Assembly: GCF_018403685.1 (NCBI RefSeq)
Contig: NZ_BOVK01000015.1
Coordinates: forward strand, 1-64,000
From: Xylanibacillus composti
GTDB lineage: Bacteria; Bacillota; Bacilli; Paenibacillales; K13
Direction of reading: 5' to 3'
DNA: 64,000 nt
Part shown: piece after piece, positions 18,226-26,879 of the stretch
How the letters are laid out: every line of letters starts with the position of its first letter
Position numbering within the stretch: position 1 is the first letter of the stretch
Notes under the pieces: generated by a model
The model's database searches: none
What the model was told of the DNA's origin: nothing
Seen by the model: only the letters and a program-made list of their open reading frames with translations
Made by a program: the position numbers and the translations under genes

Positions 18226-19098
18226 CTAGAACAACTTGCCGATCGCCTTCATGATCTCCATGCCGATAATGACCATGTAGGTAAGGATGTAACAGGCAAG
18301 CATGAGGAAGGAATATTTGCGGATTTTGCCGGGGCGTTTCATTGCAATCCGCTTGAGCTTCTGGATCTCGGCCAGTTTGAAATCGTGAGCCAACATCTCA
18401 AAATAGACAACGCCTTGGTCGCCGCGCAAGACGGCCAGCAAGCCGCGCACCATGTCAGAGAGCATGGGGCTGCCGATTCGGGTTTCTAGTCGGAGCAGCG
18501 CGGTTTCCAAATTGCCGCTTTTCATATCGGCAATCGTCATTTGAAGTTCATGCTGCAAACTCTCTCCGGCATGGCTGGCATACGTCTCCAGTATCCGCAG
18601 GACATCGCGGGATGCCTTCAATTCTTGGGCTACGGTTGCGACAAAACGGGGGAGCTCCGTTTCAATTTGTTCTCGCTTTTTTCGCACCACTTCGTCGGCA
18701 GAGCGATAGTCCTTAAAAAAGAGAGCGATTGCCAAAAAAATCAATAGGGGAGAAAGCAGAGGCAGCAAGGGAAGCAGCGCCATTCCTGCACCCAAGATTA
18801 GACCTGCTTTTACAATCGCTTGCGAGAGAAACACTTCGGGTGTGAGGGAGATGCCCGCGGAACGGAGCGTAGCCGCCGTCTTACGTTTGTAATAGTCGCT
18901 GAGTGGCAAGCGTTCTGCCAGCAAGGCGGAGAGACGAAAGAGCAGCACGTGCAGGGAGGATGGTTTCCCGTTACCAGTTTTGGCTACCTCCAGAATCGCT
19001 CTTGTGCTGGCACGGGTGGAGACATGCATTAGATCAGCCAACAAAAAATAGGCACCGGCTGCAAAAGACAAACCGAAACCAAAAAGAAGTCCCGTCAT
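18226..19098 (-). CDS. TadC-like membrane platform protein
   Basis: Type II secretion F-family protein of 290 aa: a membrane span at the start, a pair of spans around 90-130, a cytoplasmic helical domain (about 135-250: SYASHAGESLQHELQMTIAD and DMVRGLLAVLRGDQGVV) and a final span near the C-terminus. With the TadB homologue at 20097 it should form the inner-membrane platform on which the CpaF ATPase acts to assemble a Tad pilus. TadB and TadC are usually adjacent; here they are separated by the RadC-like gene and an 84-aa gene. Confidence 0.8.
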   Translation of the reverse strand: MTGLLFGFGLSFAAGAYFLLADLMHVSTRASTRAILEVAKTGNGKPSSLHVLLFRLSALLAERLPLSDYYKRKTAATLRSAGISLTPEVFLSQAIVKAGLILGAGMALLPLLPLLSPLLIFLAIALFFKDYRSADEVVRKKREQIETELPRFVATVAQELKASRDVLRILETYASHAGESLQHELQMTIADMKSGNLETALLRLETRIGSPMLSDMVRGLLAVLRGDQGVVYFEMLAHDFKLAEIQKLKRIAMKRPGKIRKYSFLMLACYILTYMVIIGMEIMKAIGKLF

Positions 19099-19117
19099 AA
19101 ATCAGGTGACACCTCCT

Positions 19118-19852
19118 TTACCGTTCCCATTCGTCATCGATTTCGTCTGACGAATGCAGTGTTTCGTATGGATAGTCGCTTTGTTCCATCACTGGAAGGG
19201 AGATGGACTCGTAGTTGGCAGTCCTTTCTGCAACGCTCGGCAATTTGCCCATTTCAGCCATGGACAGGTAGCCGTTGCCTGCAATGATGATGTGATCAAG
19301 TACTTGGATGTTTAATGGGTTGAAAATATCAACCATCCGTCGTGTTAACTGTACGTCTTCAGGAGAAGGGGAGAGCGTGCCGCCTGGATGATTATGGGCA
19401 AATATTAAAGAGGAGCAGTCGCAATTCAATGCGGGCTTCAAGATATCACGGGGGTAAACAGGCGCTTGGTCGATGCTTCCTTCCGAAATCGTTCGGGTCT
19501 CGATGATGCGATTACTGTTATTCAAGAAGGCAACCATGAACCGTTCCCGGTCCCGAACGCCTTCGAGCAGCGTAGAAAAATAGTCGCCTGCTTGTTGTGG
19601 CGAGCGAATACACTGTCTGGCGTTTTCTTCCTCCCACTTGACTACGCGATAGGCCCGAAGGAATGCATTGAGCTGTTCGATCTTTTGAAATTGCGCAACA
19701 GTCGGTTCCAAAACACGAGGATGTTCCAGCACGTTTATCAGGTTGTTTACCTTGCCGTATTCCTCCAGCTTGTCTAGCGGGATGCGAGTCAATTTGTGAA
19801 TAGATTGGACAAAATCAGAAAAATACTTCTCATTCGTGTGGAGGTAACCCAT
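19118..19852 (-). CDS. RadC/JAB-domain protein
   Basis: Protein of 244 aa with a JAB1/MPN metalloprotease-like RadC domain in the C-terminal half. The metal site is seen in LIFAHNHPGGTLSPSPEDV (H-x-H, then D) with an upstream glutamate in TISEGSIDQ. The first 90 residues are a separate helical domain. RadC-like proteins are common on mobile elements and phages, but their biochemical role is unsettled. I start at 19852, where GGGAGGAAA precedes the ATG; this overlaps the end of the 84-aa gene. A RadC gene within a Tad pilus block is unusual. Confidence 0.82.
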   Translation of the reverse strand: MGYLHTNEKYFSDFVQSIHKLTRIPLDKLEEYGKVNNLINVLEHPRVLEPTVAQFQKIEQLNAFLRAYRVVKWEEENARQCIRSPQQAGDYFSTLLEGVRDRERFMVAFLNNSNRIIETRTISEGSIDQAPVYPRDILKPALNCDCSSLIFAHNHPGGTLSPSPEDVQLTRRMVDIFNPLNIQVLDHIIIAGNGYLSMAEMGKLPSVAERTANYESISLPVMEQSDYPYETLHSSDEIDDEWER

Positions 19853-20084
19853 AATCGTTTTCCTCCCCGAGTTCGGTATCATCCCTTTGTGACATGCGAT
19901 CAATCAACAATTGAAGCGCTCGAAGCTTCTCCAAGCTTTCCGTTGATAAGGGCATTCCCTCATCTAACCGTTGGAAAAGGCTGACCACGCCGTACCGAGC
20001 AAGCAGTTTTTCCAAACGGGCACATTCATTCTCATCCGCTTCAATCAACTCTCCCAGCAAGGCAGCGACGTCTTTGTTGTTCAT
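19830..20084 (-). CDS. 84-aa helical protein coupled to the RadC-like gene
   Basis: Small acidic helical protein (AALLGELIEADENECARLEK and SLEKLRALQLLIDRMSQ) with no membrane segment or recognised domain. Its last 8 codons overlap the start of the RadC-like gene and contain that gene's ribosome binding site, so the two are translated together and may interact. The ATG follows AGGAGG by 7 bases. No homologue recognised. Confidence 0.65.
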   Translation of the reverse strand: MNNKDVAALLGELIEADENECARLEKLLARYGVVSLFQRLDEGMPLSTESLEKLRALQLLIDRMSQRDDTELGEENDYGLPPHE

Positions 20085-20096
20085 AAAGGTATCCTC

Positions 20097-21035
20097 CTAT
20101 CTTCGATAATCAAGCGGGCGTGTCAATCGAATGACCGCACCCAAAGAAATCAGTATAGCTAGCCCACATAACGCCAGCACCATGTGGCCCGGCGTCGTTT
20201 GCGTCAAGGCGCGATACCAGTCCCGATTCAAAAAGTATAGCAACGGGATATTGCCAATCAGCAGGAGCGCCATCGTCAAAAACTCTTTTAGCGGCTCATA
20301 TAACGCCGAATCCAGTTCAGCCGAAACGACGCGCATATCCGATAGCTTGGCGACAATGGGCATCAGTGTCGTTTTCAATGTACGATCCTCCTGACAAGCC
20401 ATCAATGCGTCGCACCATTCCTGAAATACGCTGTTATGGATGCGGCCTCGCAGCTCGGTGAGTGCCAGAGGCAAATTCGTATGAATGAGTTTGGATTCAG
20501 CCAAAAACGCCTGAAACACATCGGATACGGGCGGATTCAAATAGGGCAAATTCTCCTCCACTGCCGATAGGATATTTTCGCTGCGCAGATACGATGTTGT
20601 AATAACGGACAATGCGGTTTCCAATTCGGCATGCAACCGTTTTTTATAAAACGTTGCACTAAACAGCACGAGCCAAAAAGGAGACATCGCCAGCCCGCCT
20701 GCAAAGACCGGCAGAAGCCAAACATTATTCAGCATTAAAGCAAGCAGCGCACCGCCTATTGCCAGCAGCAGGGAAAGAGTAAAAAGAAAGCCTATGCGTT
20801 GCTCATGACCCGATTGCTGTAAAATAGCGGTCACTTCGGCAATTGTGGCCCGCCATCCTTTCAGCTTCTTTGGGCGCTGGATGCGGCGCATTTGCTCAGC
20901 TATCGACGGATTGCGCGTTTGCCCTCGCTGCAAGCGTTCTATCCACGCTTCGATCAGCAGCAGAGGGGACAATCGGAGCAGCAGCAGGCTTCCTGCGGAT
21001 AAGCCGACAAAGGCAAGCAGGAGCAAAACTATCAT
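20097..21035 (-). CDS. TadB-like membrane platform protein
   Basis: Type II secretion F-family protein of 312 aa, with an N-terminal span, two central spans (about 85-130), a cytoplasmic domain containing the typical SDVFQAFLAESKLIHTNLPL region, and a C-terminal pair of spans. It should form the pilus assembly platform with the TadC-like protein. Its ATG overlaps the CpaF stop as ATGA, the usual CpaF-TadB arrangement. Confidence 0.8.
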   Translation of the reverse strand: MIVLLLLAFVGLSAGSLLLLRLSPLLLIEAWIERLQRGQTRNPSIAEQMRRIQRPKKLKGWRATIAEVTAILQQSGHEQRIGFLFTLSLLLAIGGALLALMLNNVWLLPVFAGGLAMSPFWLVLFSATFYKKRLHAELETALSVITTSYLRSENILSAVEENLPYLNPPVSDVFQAFLAESKLIHTNLPLALTELRGRIHNSVFQEWCDALMACQEDRTLKTTLMPIVAKLSDMRVVSAELDSALYEPLKEFLTMALLLIGNIPLLYFLNRDWYRALTQTTPGHMVLALCGLAILISLGAVIRLTRPLDYRR

Positions 21036-22375
21036 GTGCTATCGCCCCCTTTTTGTAATCGTTGCAGCAGGGACAAGGGGAGACCGTTTTCCAATAGACG
21101 TTTCTGTAATCCGGGAGAGATGTCGTTCACTTTTTCATAGTCGCCTTCAATGCGAATCTGTCCGCCGACTTCCCGAGTGGATCGGACTGCGAATCGATAC
21201 AAAGGAACCACTTCACGCGTTCCATCCAGTTGAATGCGGCATTCCGTGATCTCCATGATGCGTCGAACATTATCCTCCAGCTTTTTGACAAAAAGGACAA
21301 TCGGGAACGCTTCGGTGACCAAATTGAAAAGCGTTCTGTCATTCATTTCATACTTTTGCGTACAAAGCGTGACCATCCGATAATAGGTAGCAAGGCATGA
21401 ATTGGCGTGGGTCGTAGTGATCACCGTATGACCGGTACGAGCCGCTTCCTGAGCGGCAAACGCCTCGGCGGATTTCATTTCTCCAACACAGATCACATCA
21501 GGGTTGGCTGTGAGTGCAAACTCAAGTAATTTTTCCTGATCAATGTTTTGACGCGCATCTTCACTGGAACGAGTCACGGTATGCACCACATTATTCAGGA
21601 CGTTCCCTGTTTCGTCTGTCATCACGAGGTCAAACTCGCGCGTCCCGTTTTCAATCGTGAAAATACGTTTGTCGAAAGGAATGGTGGACAGAAGCCAACT
21701 CATTAGCGTCGTTTTGCCGCTGCCCGTCGCTCCGGTCACACAGATCGAAAGGCCGTATCGCAAACATTGGCTGAGAAAGTCCAGCATCTCACCGGTTGCT
21801 GTGCCGCTACGGATAAAATCCTCCCGCGCCAGCTTTAGCGGATTGACGATCCGAATGGAAGCGGCAATCCCCTTGTCCTTATCCGTCACAGGTGCGCCGA
21901 ATACGGTAATGCGGATATTGTTAGCAAGGTGGCCGCGCACAATCGGTTGCGAGTAATCCAGAATCATGCCGGACTGGTGGAGTAAACGCCGAATCACATT
22001 GACCGCATGTTCGGGGGAAGAGAACTGTTCATCGGCAGGCAGGATAGAGCCGTTCGTGTAGCTGATTTTCACGTCGTTATAGCCGTTAATGTTGATCTCT
22101 TCCACGTCACTTGCAAACAAGTAGCGGGTCAAAAACGAATACTCCACCATTTCTGCGTACAGCCGGTCGATCAGTTCATCCAAGGAAAGACTAGAGACAT
22201 GCAGACGATGATCGGTCAAGTATTGACTAATGTACGCGATTATCTGCTGTTTTTGCTCTGCCGGATGCCTGCTAAGCAACGTCGCGTATTTGCTAGAAAG
22301 GTAGGCTTGTACCTCCTTCAGTACTTCGTTAAAGGGCTTGGATTGGCTGGAGAAATAAAGTGCGGTTTGGTTCAT
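21032..22375 (-). CDS. CpaF/TadA-family secretion ATPase
   Basis: Hexameric ATPase of 447 aa that powers Tad pilus assembly (VirB11/GspE superfamily). An N-terminal helical domain is followed by the RecA core with Walker A CVTGATGSGKTTLM (about 213-226), an acidic box FTIENGTREFDL, Walker B DVICVGEMKSAEAF and the histidine box TGHTVITTTHANS. Start 22375 has GAGGTGG upstream and overlaps the stop of the MinD-like gene as ATGA. In this element it could serve the pilus, the VirB4 channel or both, as VirB11 does in Gram-negative systems. Confidence 0.9.
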   Translation of the reverse strand: MNQTALYFSSQSKPFNEVLKEVQAYLSSKYATLLSRHPAEQKQQIIAYISQYLTDHRLHVSSLSLDELIDRLYAEMVEYSFLTRYLFASDVEEININGYNDVKISYTNGSILPADEQFSSPEHAVNVIRRLLHQSGMILDYSQPIVRGHLANNIRITVFGAPVTDKDKGIAASIRIVNPLKLAREDFIRSGTATGEMLDFLSQCLRYGLSICVTGATGSGKTTLMSWLLSTIPFDKRIFTIENGTREFDLVMTDETGNVLNNVVHTVTRSSEDARQNIDQEKLLEFALTANPDVICVGEMKSAEAFAAQEAARTGHTVITTTHANSCLATYYRMVTLCTQKYEMNDRTLFNLVTEAFPIVLFVKKLEDNVRRIMEITECRIQLDGTREVVPLYRFAVRSTREVGGQIRIEGDYEKVNDISPGLQKRLLENGLPLSLLQRLQKGGDST

Positions 22376-23220
22376 TTTCGACCACCTCGCCAGCTCCAAA
22401 GCTGCCCTTTGAACCAACGTACGATAGATGCCTTGTTCGCAGCCGATACGGATCGCTGATGTGGCTTCTGCGTGTCCTCGGAGACGATCAACCCCATCAT
22501 GTGGGAGATGCCTTCCTGATAGGCAGTGGCATCCTTGCCGGACGGAAGCGAGTCCATTAATCTTGCTTCGAGGGCTTGCTGTTCCAGCTCAGCGACGTGT
22601 GGCAGGAGGAAGCGGATACCTCCGACAACTTGGCTGTACGTCCGACTGTCTTGTCCGGGTTTGACATTGGACAGAATCGGAATCGTTTCCGCGTGTTTAA
22701 ACCGGGCATCGGACAACAGCGGCAAATAGGAAGCGTAAAACATCATGCTTTTCAGGTCGCAGGTATGAAACCGGAACACCGTATCGGCCAATTCCAGCGC
22801 CACGGTAGAGAGCAAGTAGGCGGACACATAGCTGGCGCAATCCACCAGCACGACATCGGCGGTATGTCTGGCCAGTGTCAATAAGTCAACGGCTCGTTCA
22901 CGGCTGTAGTCGGCATAGGAAAATAAATGATCGCCTTTTTTGTAGCCCAGAAATGCGAGATGGGGTGATCCTTTTAATGCGAGAGAATAGCGAAGCAGGT
23001 CTTCTTGGGCAAGTGCGGGCAGACTGAGCAGTTCGCCAAGTGATTGTTGCTCACTTACCTGCTGAGGTACGATCGAGGCAACGGAAGGGCAGAGGGCATC
23101 GCTAAAAATGACGAGTACATTTTTACGGCGAGCGGCAAGGGCTTGAGCCAGCTTGACGGTGGCAATCGTTTTGCCGCTAAACGGACTGCCCCACATGACA
23201 ATCAGCGGTTTGTTATTCAT
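22372..23220 (-). CDS. MinD/CpaE-like P-loop protein
   Basis: Protein of 282 aa with a ParA/MinD-type fold: P-loop VMWGSPFSGKTIATVKLA near the N-terminus, IFSDALCPS as the switch region and VVLVDCASYVSAYLLSTVAL as Walker B. It lies between CpaB and CpaF, the normal place of the CpaE/TadZ localisation ATPase. ATG 23220 is preceded by CGGAGGAAG; longer frames upstream lie inside cpaB. A second, more degenerate CpaE-like protein is encoded at 10277. Confidence 0.75.
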   Translation of the reverse strand: MNNKPLIVMWGSPFSGKTIATVKLAQALAARRKNVLVIFSDALCPSVASIVPQQVSEQQSLGELLSLPALAQEDLLRYSLALKGSPHLAFLGYKKGDHLFSYADYSRERAVDLLTLARHTADVVLVDCASYVSAYLLSTVALELADTVFRFHTCDLKSMMFYASYLPLLSDARFKHAETIPILSNVKPGQDSRTYSQVVGGIRFLLPHVAELEQQALEARLMDSLPSGKDATAYQEGISHMMGLIVSEDTQKPHQRSVSAANKASIVRWFKGQLWSWRGGRK

Positions 23221-23962
23221 GCGCAGCTTCCTCCGGTTTCTCCTTGGAAGTGAAATAGGCATCTTGTTGATCAAGGAATCGTTGCGCAGTTGCCGCATCT
23301 CCCCGATATACCAGTGCAGCATGGAGCTTTCCTTTGTTTTCGATATCGGTCAATAAAACGGCTTGCTGTGGCTGAACGAGCAGTGTAAGCGTGGAAGGCA
23401 GTTCCTTTTCGTTCTCGTCTTTTTGGTCGTTTGTTGTGGATTGGGCATCCAGACCGCTGCTAGTCGTTACCGACAATACTTCAACATACTGTAACTCCGG
23501 GGGCAGCGCGGTCGTACGAAGATCGCCGTAGTCGGCTGCGATCAAGCTGACAATATCACCAGGCTGCAGCTTACCTGACAGTCCTGCCGCGAGGCTTTTG
23601 ATCGTAACAGACAGGGCCTGTTTCTGTCCGTCCAGACGGGTCAGATAAGCGTCGAGGGGAACTGTCGACAGCTTGGAGGGGAGCACATAGTCGCCAGCTT
23701 TCAGGTCAACAGTGGCATACTGCCCCACTACATCATCACTTGATTTCAGTACGTCAGCGGGCAAGTTGTAGGCTCCGACATTGGCATTTTCTACGTGGGT
23801 TGTGGCAATGGCCTCTCCCCTAGCCACATCTTGGACAATGCGTACAATGGCGACTTGTTCACTGGCGCTCCGGTTCAGCAGCGGTGCAATGCCGAGGCAA
23901 AGGACGAGGGAGAGGATAATGCAGCTTGCCCCCAACACGGTACGGTTTTTTATCCAATTCAT
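23213..23962 (-). CDS. CpaB/RcpC-like SAF-domain protein
   Basis: Pilus assembly protein of 249 aa with one N-terminal membrane span (8-28) and a SAF domain (about 38-105: IVQDVARGEAIATTHVE, then DLKAGDYVLPSKL), followed by the RcpC/CpaB beta domain (KQALSVTIKSLAAGLSGKLQ). In Gram-negatives CpaB stabilises the secretin; here there is no secretin gene, consistent with a monoderm host, and it may guide the pilus through the wall. It overlaps the MinD-like gene by 8 bases. Confidence 0.83.
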   Translation of the reverse strand: MNWIKNRTVLGASCIILSLVLCLGIAPLLNRSASEQVAIVRIVQDVARGEAIATTHVENANVGAYNLPADVLKSSDDVVGQYATVDLKAGDYVLPSKLSTVPLDAYLTRLDGQKQALSVTIKSLAAGLSGKLQPGDIVSLIAADYGDLRTTALPPELQYVEVLSVTTSSGLDAQSTTNDQKDENEKELPSTLTLLVQPQQAVLLTDIENKGKLHAALVYRGDAATAQRFLDQQDAYFTSKEKPEEAAHE

Positions 23963-23984
23963 AAATGTGAGTAACCTCCTTCTT

Positions 23985-24428
23985 TCATAACAAATGAAGT
24001 AATGTAAACGTGAGCAAACCGCCTGCCGCGAGAAAAGGAACTAGCGGTAAGGCGGTCTGTTTGGCGCTTTTAAGTCCGCTACGAAAAGCAATCCCAATGG
24101 CGAACAGCAAAACGAGCGTTAACCCAACAATACTTTGCAGGATACCGCCGACAGGTCCCAAGACAAAGCCGCAGGCAGCCATCAGCTTGATGTCACCGCC
24201 ACCGATCTTTCCGCCTGTGATAACGGCGGCCAGCAAATAAGGCAAGCTGGCGGCAAGCAGGCCGAGGAGAGCCGACACCAGATGAAGTTGGAGCAAGCCT
24301 GAACCAACTAATGCGAGCGGCAACCAATTGGGAATCTCACGTGTGCGAATGTCGTGAGAACTCGCGATCATGAGGAACAAGGTAAACAACAAGCCCTTTA
24401 CCAAGAGGGCGGGCTCTGCGTCCATCAT
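23985..24428 (-). CDS. prepilin peptidase (A24, CpaA/TadV type)
   Basis: Membrane aspartic peptidase of 147 aa with about five spans, lacking the N-terminal methylase domain as is usual for the short TadV/CpaA type. Both catalytic aspartates are visible: D26 in SSHDIRTREIPNW and D79 in GKIGGGDIK (the G-x-G-D motif). It should cleave the short basic leaders of the three pilin-like proteins in this element. The ATG at 24428 overlaps the PrgI-like stop. Confidence 0.88.
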   Translation of the reverse strand: MMDAEPALLVKGLLFTLFLMIASSHDIRTREIPNWLPLALVGSGLLQLHLVSALLGLLAASLPYLLAAVITGGKIGGGDIKLMAACGFVLGPVGGILQSIVGLTLVLLFAIGIAFRSGLKSAKQTALPLVPFLAAGGLLTFTLLHLL

Positions 24429-24763
24429 GGCCCGCGCTCCGTCATCGTCCAATTACTCAAACTGCGATAAGGGTAGAACTTCTGCGATTTTGCAAAACGA
24501 ATCATAAACGTGATCTGGTCCAGTACGGATAAATTGTGCCGGTCCTTGGTCGTCATCATTACGGAGGCGGACACGCCGATCAGAAAGACAACCATCGCCA
24601 GCGGGACGCTGCCACCCATCAGCCAAAGGAATAGAGCGATACCTACAGCGGCAAGTGAGCCTACAGCAGATAGACCAAGCTGACGCTGACCAAAGCCGGG
24701 GAACCACTCCGCTTCAGGCTTGACACCAAGGGGAATGTACAAGGACTGTTCTTCCAACAACAT
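24425..24763 (-). CDS. PrgI/VirB3-like membrane protein
   Basis: Protein of 112 aa with two adjacent membrane spans (about 32-70) between a soluble N-terminus and a C-terminal segment LDQITFMIRFAKSQKFYPYR. This pattern matches the PrgI family, the Gram-positive counterpart of VirB3, which contacts VirB4. ATG 24763 follows AAAGGAGGAG. It opens the block of Tad genes downstream, linking channel and pilus functions on one transcript. Confidence 0.68.
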   Translation of the reverse strand: MLLEEQSLYIPLGVKPEAEWFPGFGQRQLGLSAVGSLAAVGIALFLWLMGGSVPLAMVVFLIGVSASVMMTTKDRHNLSVLDQITFMIRFAKSQKFYPYRSLSNWTMTERGP

Positions 24764-24906
24764 TGTCTTCTCCTCCTTTACAAGTTGTGTTGTTTTTTAA
24801 TATGGGTTCGCAAGCAGGAGAAATGAAACGAGCAGAGAAGTTGAACCTTTAAGCGAACCATTTATTACGTTGGATGAATGACAGGACATTTTCAGGAGGG
24901 ATGAAA

Positions 24907-25377
24907 ATGAAAGGCAGAGAATCGGAGACAAGAGCTTTTCAATTACCCGCTGTTGATTTTGAAGATTTGCGTTATTTATTGGAAGAGCTAACTTTAGATA
25001 AGGTGGAGGTTCAAAATCCTTATGGAGGACGAGCATTAGGGAAAGTCGAAGTCGACTCGGCTGAAGGGAAAGTCAGTATGGTTTTACGCTCGGAGCTTTA
25101 TTGCCATGTAGCTTCGATTTATCAAAGTCTGATCATTGACAGAATTGCTTTGGCACCAGAGCGAATGGGGATTGGAACAAGAGTGGTCGAATGGTTAAAC
25201 GACTATGCACAGCGTAAAGGTTTTGATCGAATTTGTATCAGAAATGCTCATACGGATGCTAGCGTTGGACTGGCGCATAAACTAGGTTTTATAAACGTTC
25301 CCGTTGATGTTCATCTTCGAGAGATGTTCAGTAAAGAGGAGTCATCCGATTTCCATCTGCTAATTTCAAGGTGTTAG
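24907..25377 (+). CDS. GNAT-family acetyltransferase (cargo)
   Basis: Protein of 156 aa with the GNAT acetyl-CoA fold: strand IIDRIALAPERMGIGTRVVE holds motif A (Q/R-x-x-G-x-G/A form), then ICIRNAHTDASVGLAHKLGF. The ATG at 24907 follows AGGAGGG by 6 bases. It lies on the plus strand inside the minus-strand transfer operon, between the PrgI-like gene and a small membrane protein gene, so it is an inserted cargo gene. The substrate is unknown; some such genes give resistance or acetylate toxins. Confidence 0.8.
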   Translation: MKGRESETRAFQLPAVDFEDLRYLLEELTLDKVEVQNPYGGRALGKVEVDSAEGKVSMVLRSELYCHVASIYQSLIIDRIALAPERMGIGTRVVEWLNDYAQRKGFDRICIRNAHTDASVGLAHKLGFINVPVDVHLREMFSKEESSDFHLLISRC

Positions 25378-25486
25378 GCCTGAGAATCTGGGGTTGGCAA
25401 GCGCATTGGGCCATTTAATGCCGCAGGCGAGGTCGTGGATACAGGTCTCGCTTTCCCTTGCAAAGGGGAGAGAGAAAACTCTTCAG

Positions 25487-25696
25487 TTACTGATAGTAAT
25501 ACTGGATAATGTCTTTTACTTGCCAGATGCTTTCTGCGAGTATATAAAACAACACGACATTGCGGGCACGCTTTTTGTACTTGGTCGCTTCTTCGTCGGC
25601 TCCTGACAGGCGTACCATGCAATAGATGAAGCGAAAGATGCAGCCCAGGCGAATAAGCACGATGACCGCCTGAGCTAGTTCCTCTAGCGTTACCAT
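25487..25696 (-). CDS. 69-aa membrane protein downstream of VirB6
   Basis: Small protein with a hydrophobic span near residues 8-25, a charged middle (SGADEEATKYKKRARN) and a second span ending YYQ. ATG 25696 follows GTGAGG; a GUG at 25705 overlaps the VirB6-like stop. The position and size suggest a small channel subunit. No homology recognised. Confidence 0.6.
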   Translation of the reverse strand: MVTLEELAQAVIVLIRLGCIFRFIYCMVRLSGADEEATKYKKRARNVVLFYILAESIWQVKDIIQYYYQ

Positions 25697-25701
25697 TTTC
25701 C

Positions 25702-26538
25702 TCACCCGGCCTTTATGAGCTTTCGGGCCATACCAACCAGCTTCACGCTATGGTAGACGTTGTTCACGACACCGCCGCCTCCGCCAGTCGTAATCAAGAA
25801 GTCAGATAAAAAGCGAGGTGTCCGAATCGCTAGCACCATACAGGCCATGCCCCAAAAGATGTGGTCTTGCAGCATCAGGCCAACGCCCAGTTTAGCAAGC
25901 GCAATTTGAATGACAACCGCCAGCATCGATTGCATAAACTTCTGCGCATAAGCACGAAAGATGCCCCGGTCATTATCCAGCAATCCTGCGCAGGCTAACG
26001 GGATACCTACCCGCAAAATAAACATCTCCAGTCCGCGCATGAGGAATTGGAAATAAAGAATAAAGAAACAGACAACAAAGATGAGACCGAAAATGGCGGT
26101 CACCAGTCCCATGGAACTGATACTGTCCACCCAGAACTGCCAGTTATAGTCGGTGGACTGGCCAATGACAGCCAACAATCGGTCTGTTAAGTCCTCTACG
26201 ATCTGACCGAGCCAGGTGTAGATGGTCGGGAAGCAAATGGCAACTGCCATGGCCCGAAAAAAGTTGGTAAGCAATAATAGCGGCTCCTCATCCGGATCGC
26301 CGTCTGTCCAGAGGACATAAATTTCAAATCCCTTTTTCAAAAACTTCAAGATCATGAGCGCGACTCCAAAACCGAACAGGATGTCATACAAACTTTCGGC
26401 AAGATCCACGCCGGTGGAAAGCGTCATGTAACGCTCTGCATAAAGAGAGATGGGGATGATGTCTTTCAACAACGTATCCATGTAGATGAGCGCGCCATTT
26501 AGAATGGCGACAATGAGCAACAATAAAATTTTGTCCAC
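25702..26538 (-). CDS. VirB6/TrbL-like channel protein (DUF6102-like)
   Basis: Polytopic membrane protein of 278 aa with six to seven hydrophobic segments, and a C-terminal glycine-rich stretch TTGGGGGVVNNVYHS. Multi-span proteins with this length and place, next to VirD4 and pilin genes, serve as the VirB6 channel component in Gram-positive transfer systems; similar proteins are annotated DUF6102. The GUG at 26538 follows AAAGGAGG by 5 bases, which rules out the upstream in-frame codons. Confidence 0.75.
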   Translation of the reverse strand: MDKILLLLIVAILNGALIYMDTLLKDIIPISLYAERYMTLSTGVDLAESLYDILFGFGVALMILKFLKKGFEIYVLWTDGDPDEEPLLLLTNFFRAMAVAICFPTIYTWLGQIVEDLTDRLLAVIGQSTDYNWQFWVDSISSMGLVTAIFGLIFVVCFFILYFQFLMRGLEMFILRVGIPLACAGLLDNDRGIFRAYAQKFMQSMLAVVIQIALAKLGVGLMLQDHIFWGMACMVLAIRTPRFLSDFLITTGGGGGVVNNVYHSVKLVGMARKLIKAG

Positions 26539-26591
26539 TGATTCCTCCTTTCCGGGAAGCGGTGCGGACACCGCTTCCGCTCAAGGCAGGT

Positions 26592-26813
26592 TTACCCCCT
26601 GTAGTTGAACATTTCTTGGATTCGCTGCCTCAGTGTCGGCAGAATAGTTTCGCCAAACAGCAGGTACAGGCCAGCCAGTACCAGTGCTCCAATGACAACG
26701 GCCATAAGGATTTTGACCGCCGTATCCACAAAGCCTTCCCCGCGGCGATTGCTAATCGCCTGCTTCACGTTCATTACCGCACGAAAGTATTTTTTTTGCA
26801 GCCATTGTTTCAT
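26592..26813 (-). CDS. Flp-like small pilin candidate (DUF6133-like)
   Basis: Protein of 73 aa with a basic leader, then NRRGEGFVDTAVKILMAVVI, a long hydrophobic helix and a short charged end. The G-E-G-F junction before the helix is a likely prepilin peptidase site; cleavage after the second G would leave a mature pilin of about 47 residues, the size of Tad Flp pilins. The same RRGEG-aromatic-VD leader occurs in the 132-aa protein at 17803. Proteins like this are annotated DUF6133. It lies between VirB6- and VirB2-like genes. Confidence 0.65.
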   Translation of the reverse strand: MKQWLQKKYFRAVMNVKQAISNRRGEGFVDTAVKILMAVVIGALVLAGLYLLFGETILPTLRQRIQEMFNYRG

Positions 26814-26844
26814 GATAAGATAGCCTCCTGATTTTTTAGGATAG

Positions 26845-26875
26845 AAAAAACAGCCTGCCGATGCCTCAGCAGGCT
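26845..26875 (-). terminator. intrinsic terminator after the VirB2-like gene
   Basis: Arms AGCCTGC and GCAGGCT (26852-26858 and 26869-26875) followed on the minus strand by a T run (A-rich 26845-26850 on plus). It lies 5 bases after the VirB2-like stop, so transcription is probably attenuated between the two pilin-type genes. Confidence 0.8.
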
Positions 26876-26879
26876 TGTC

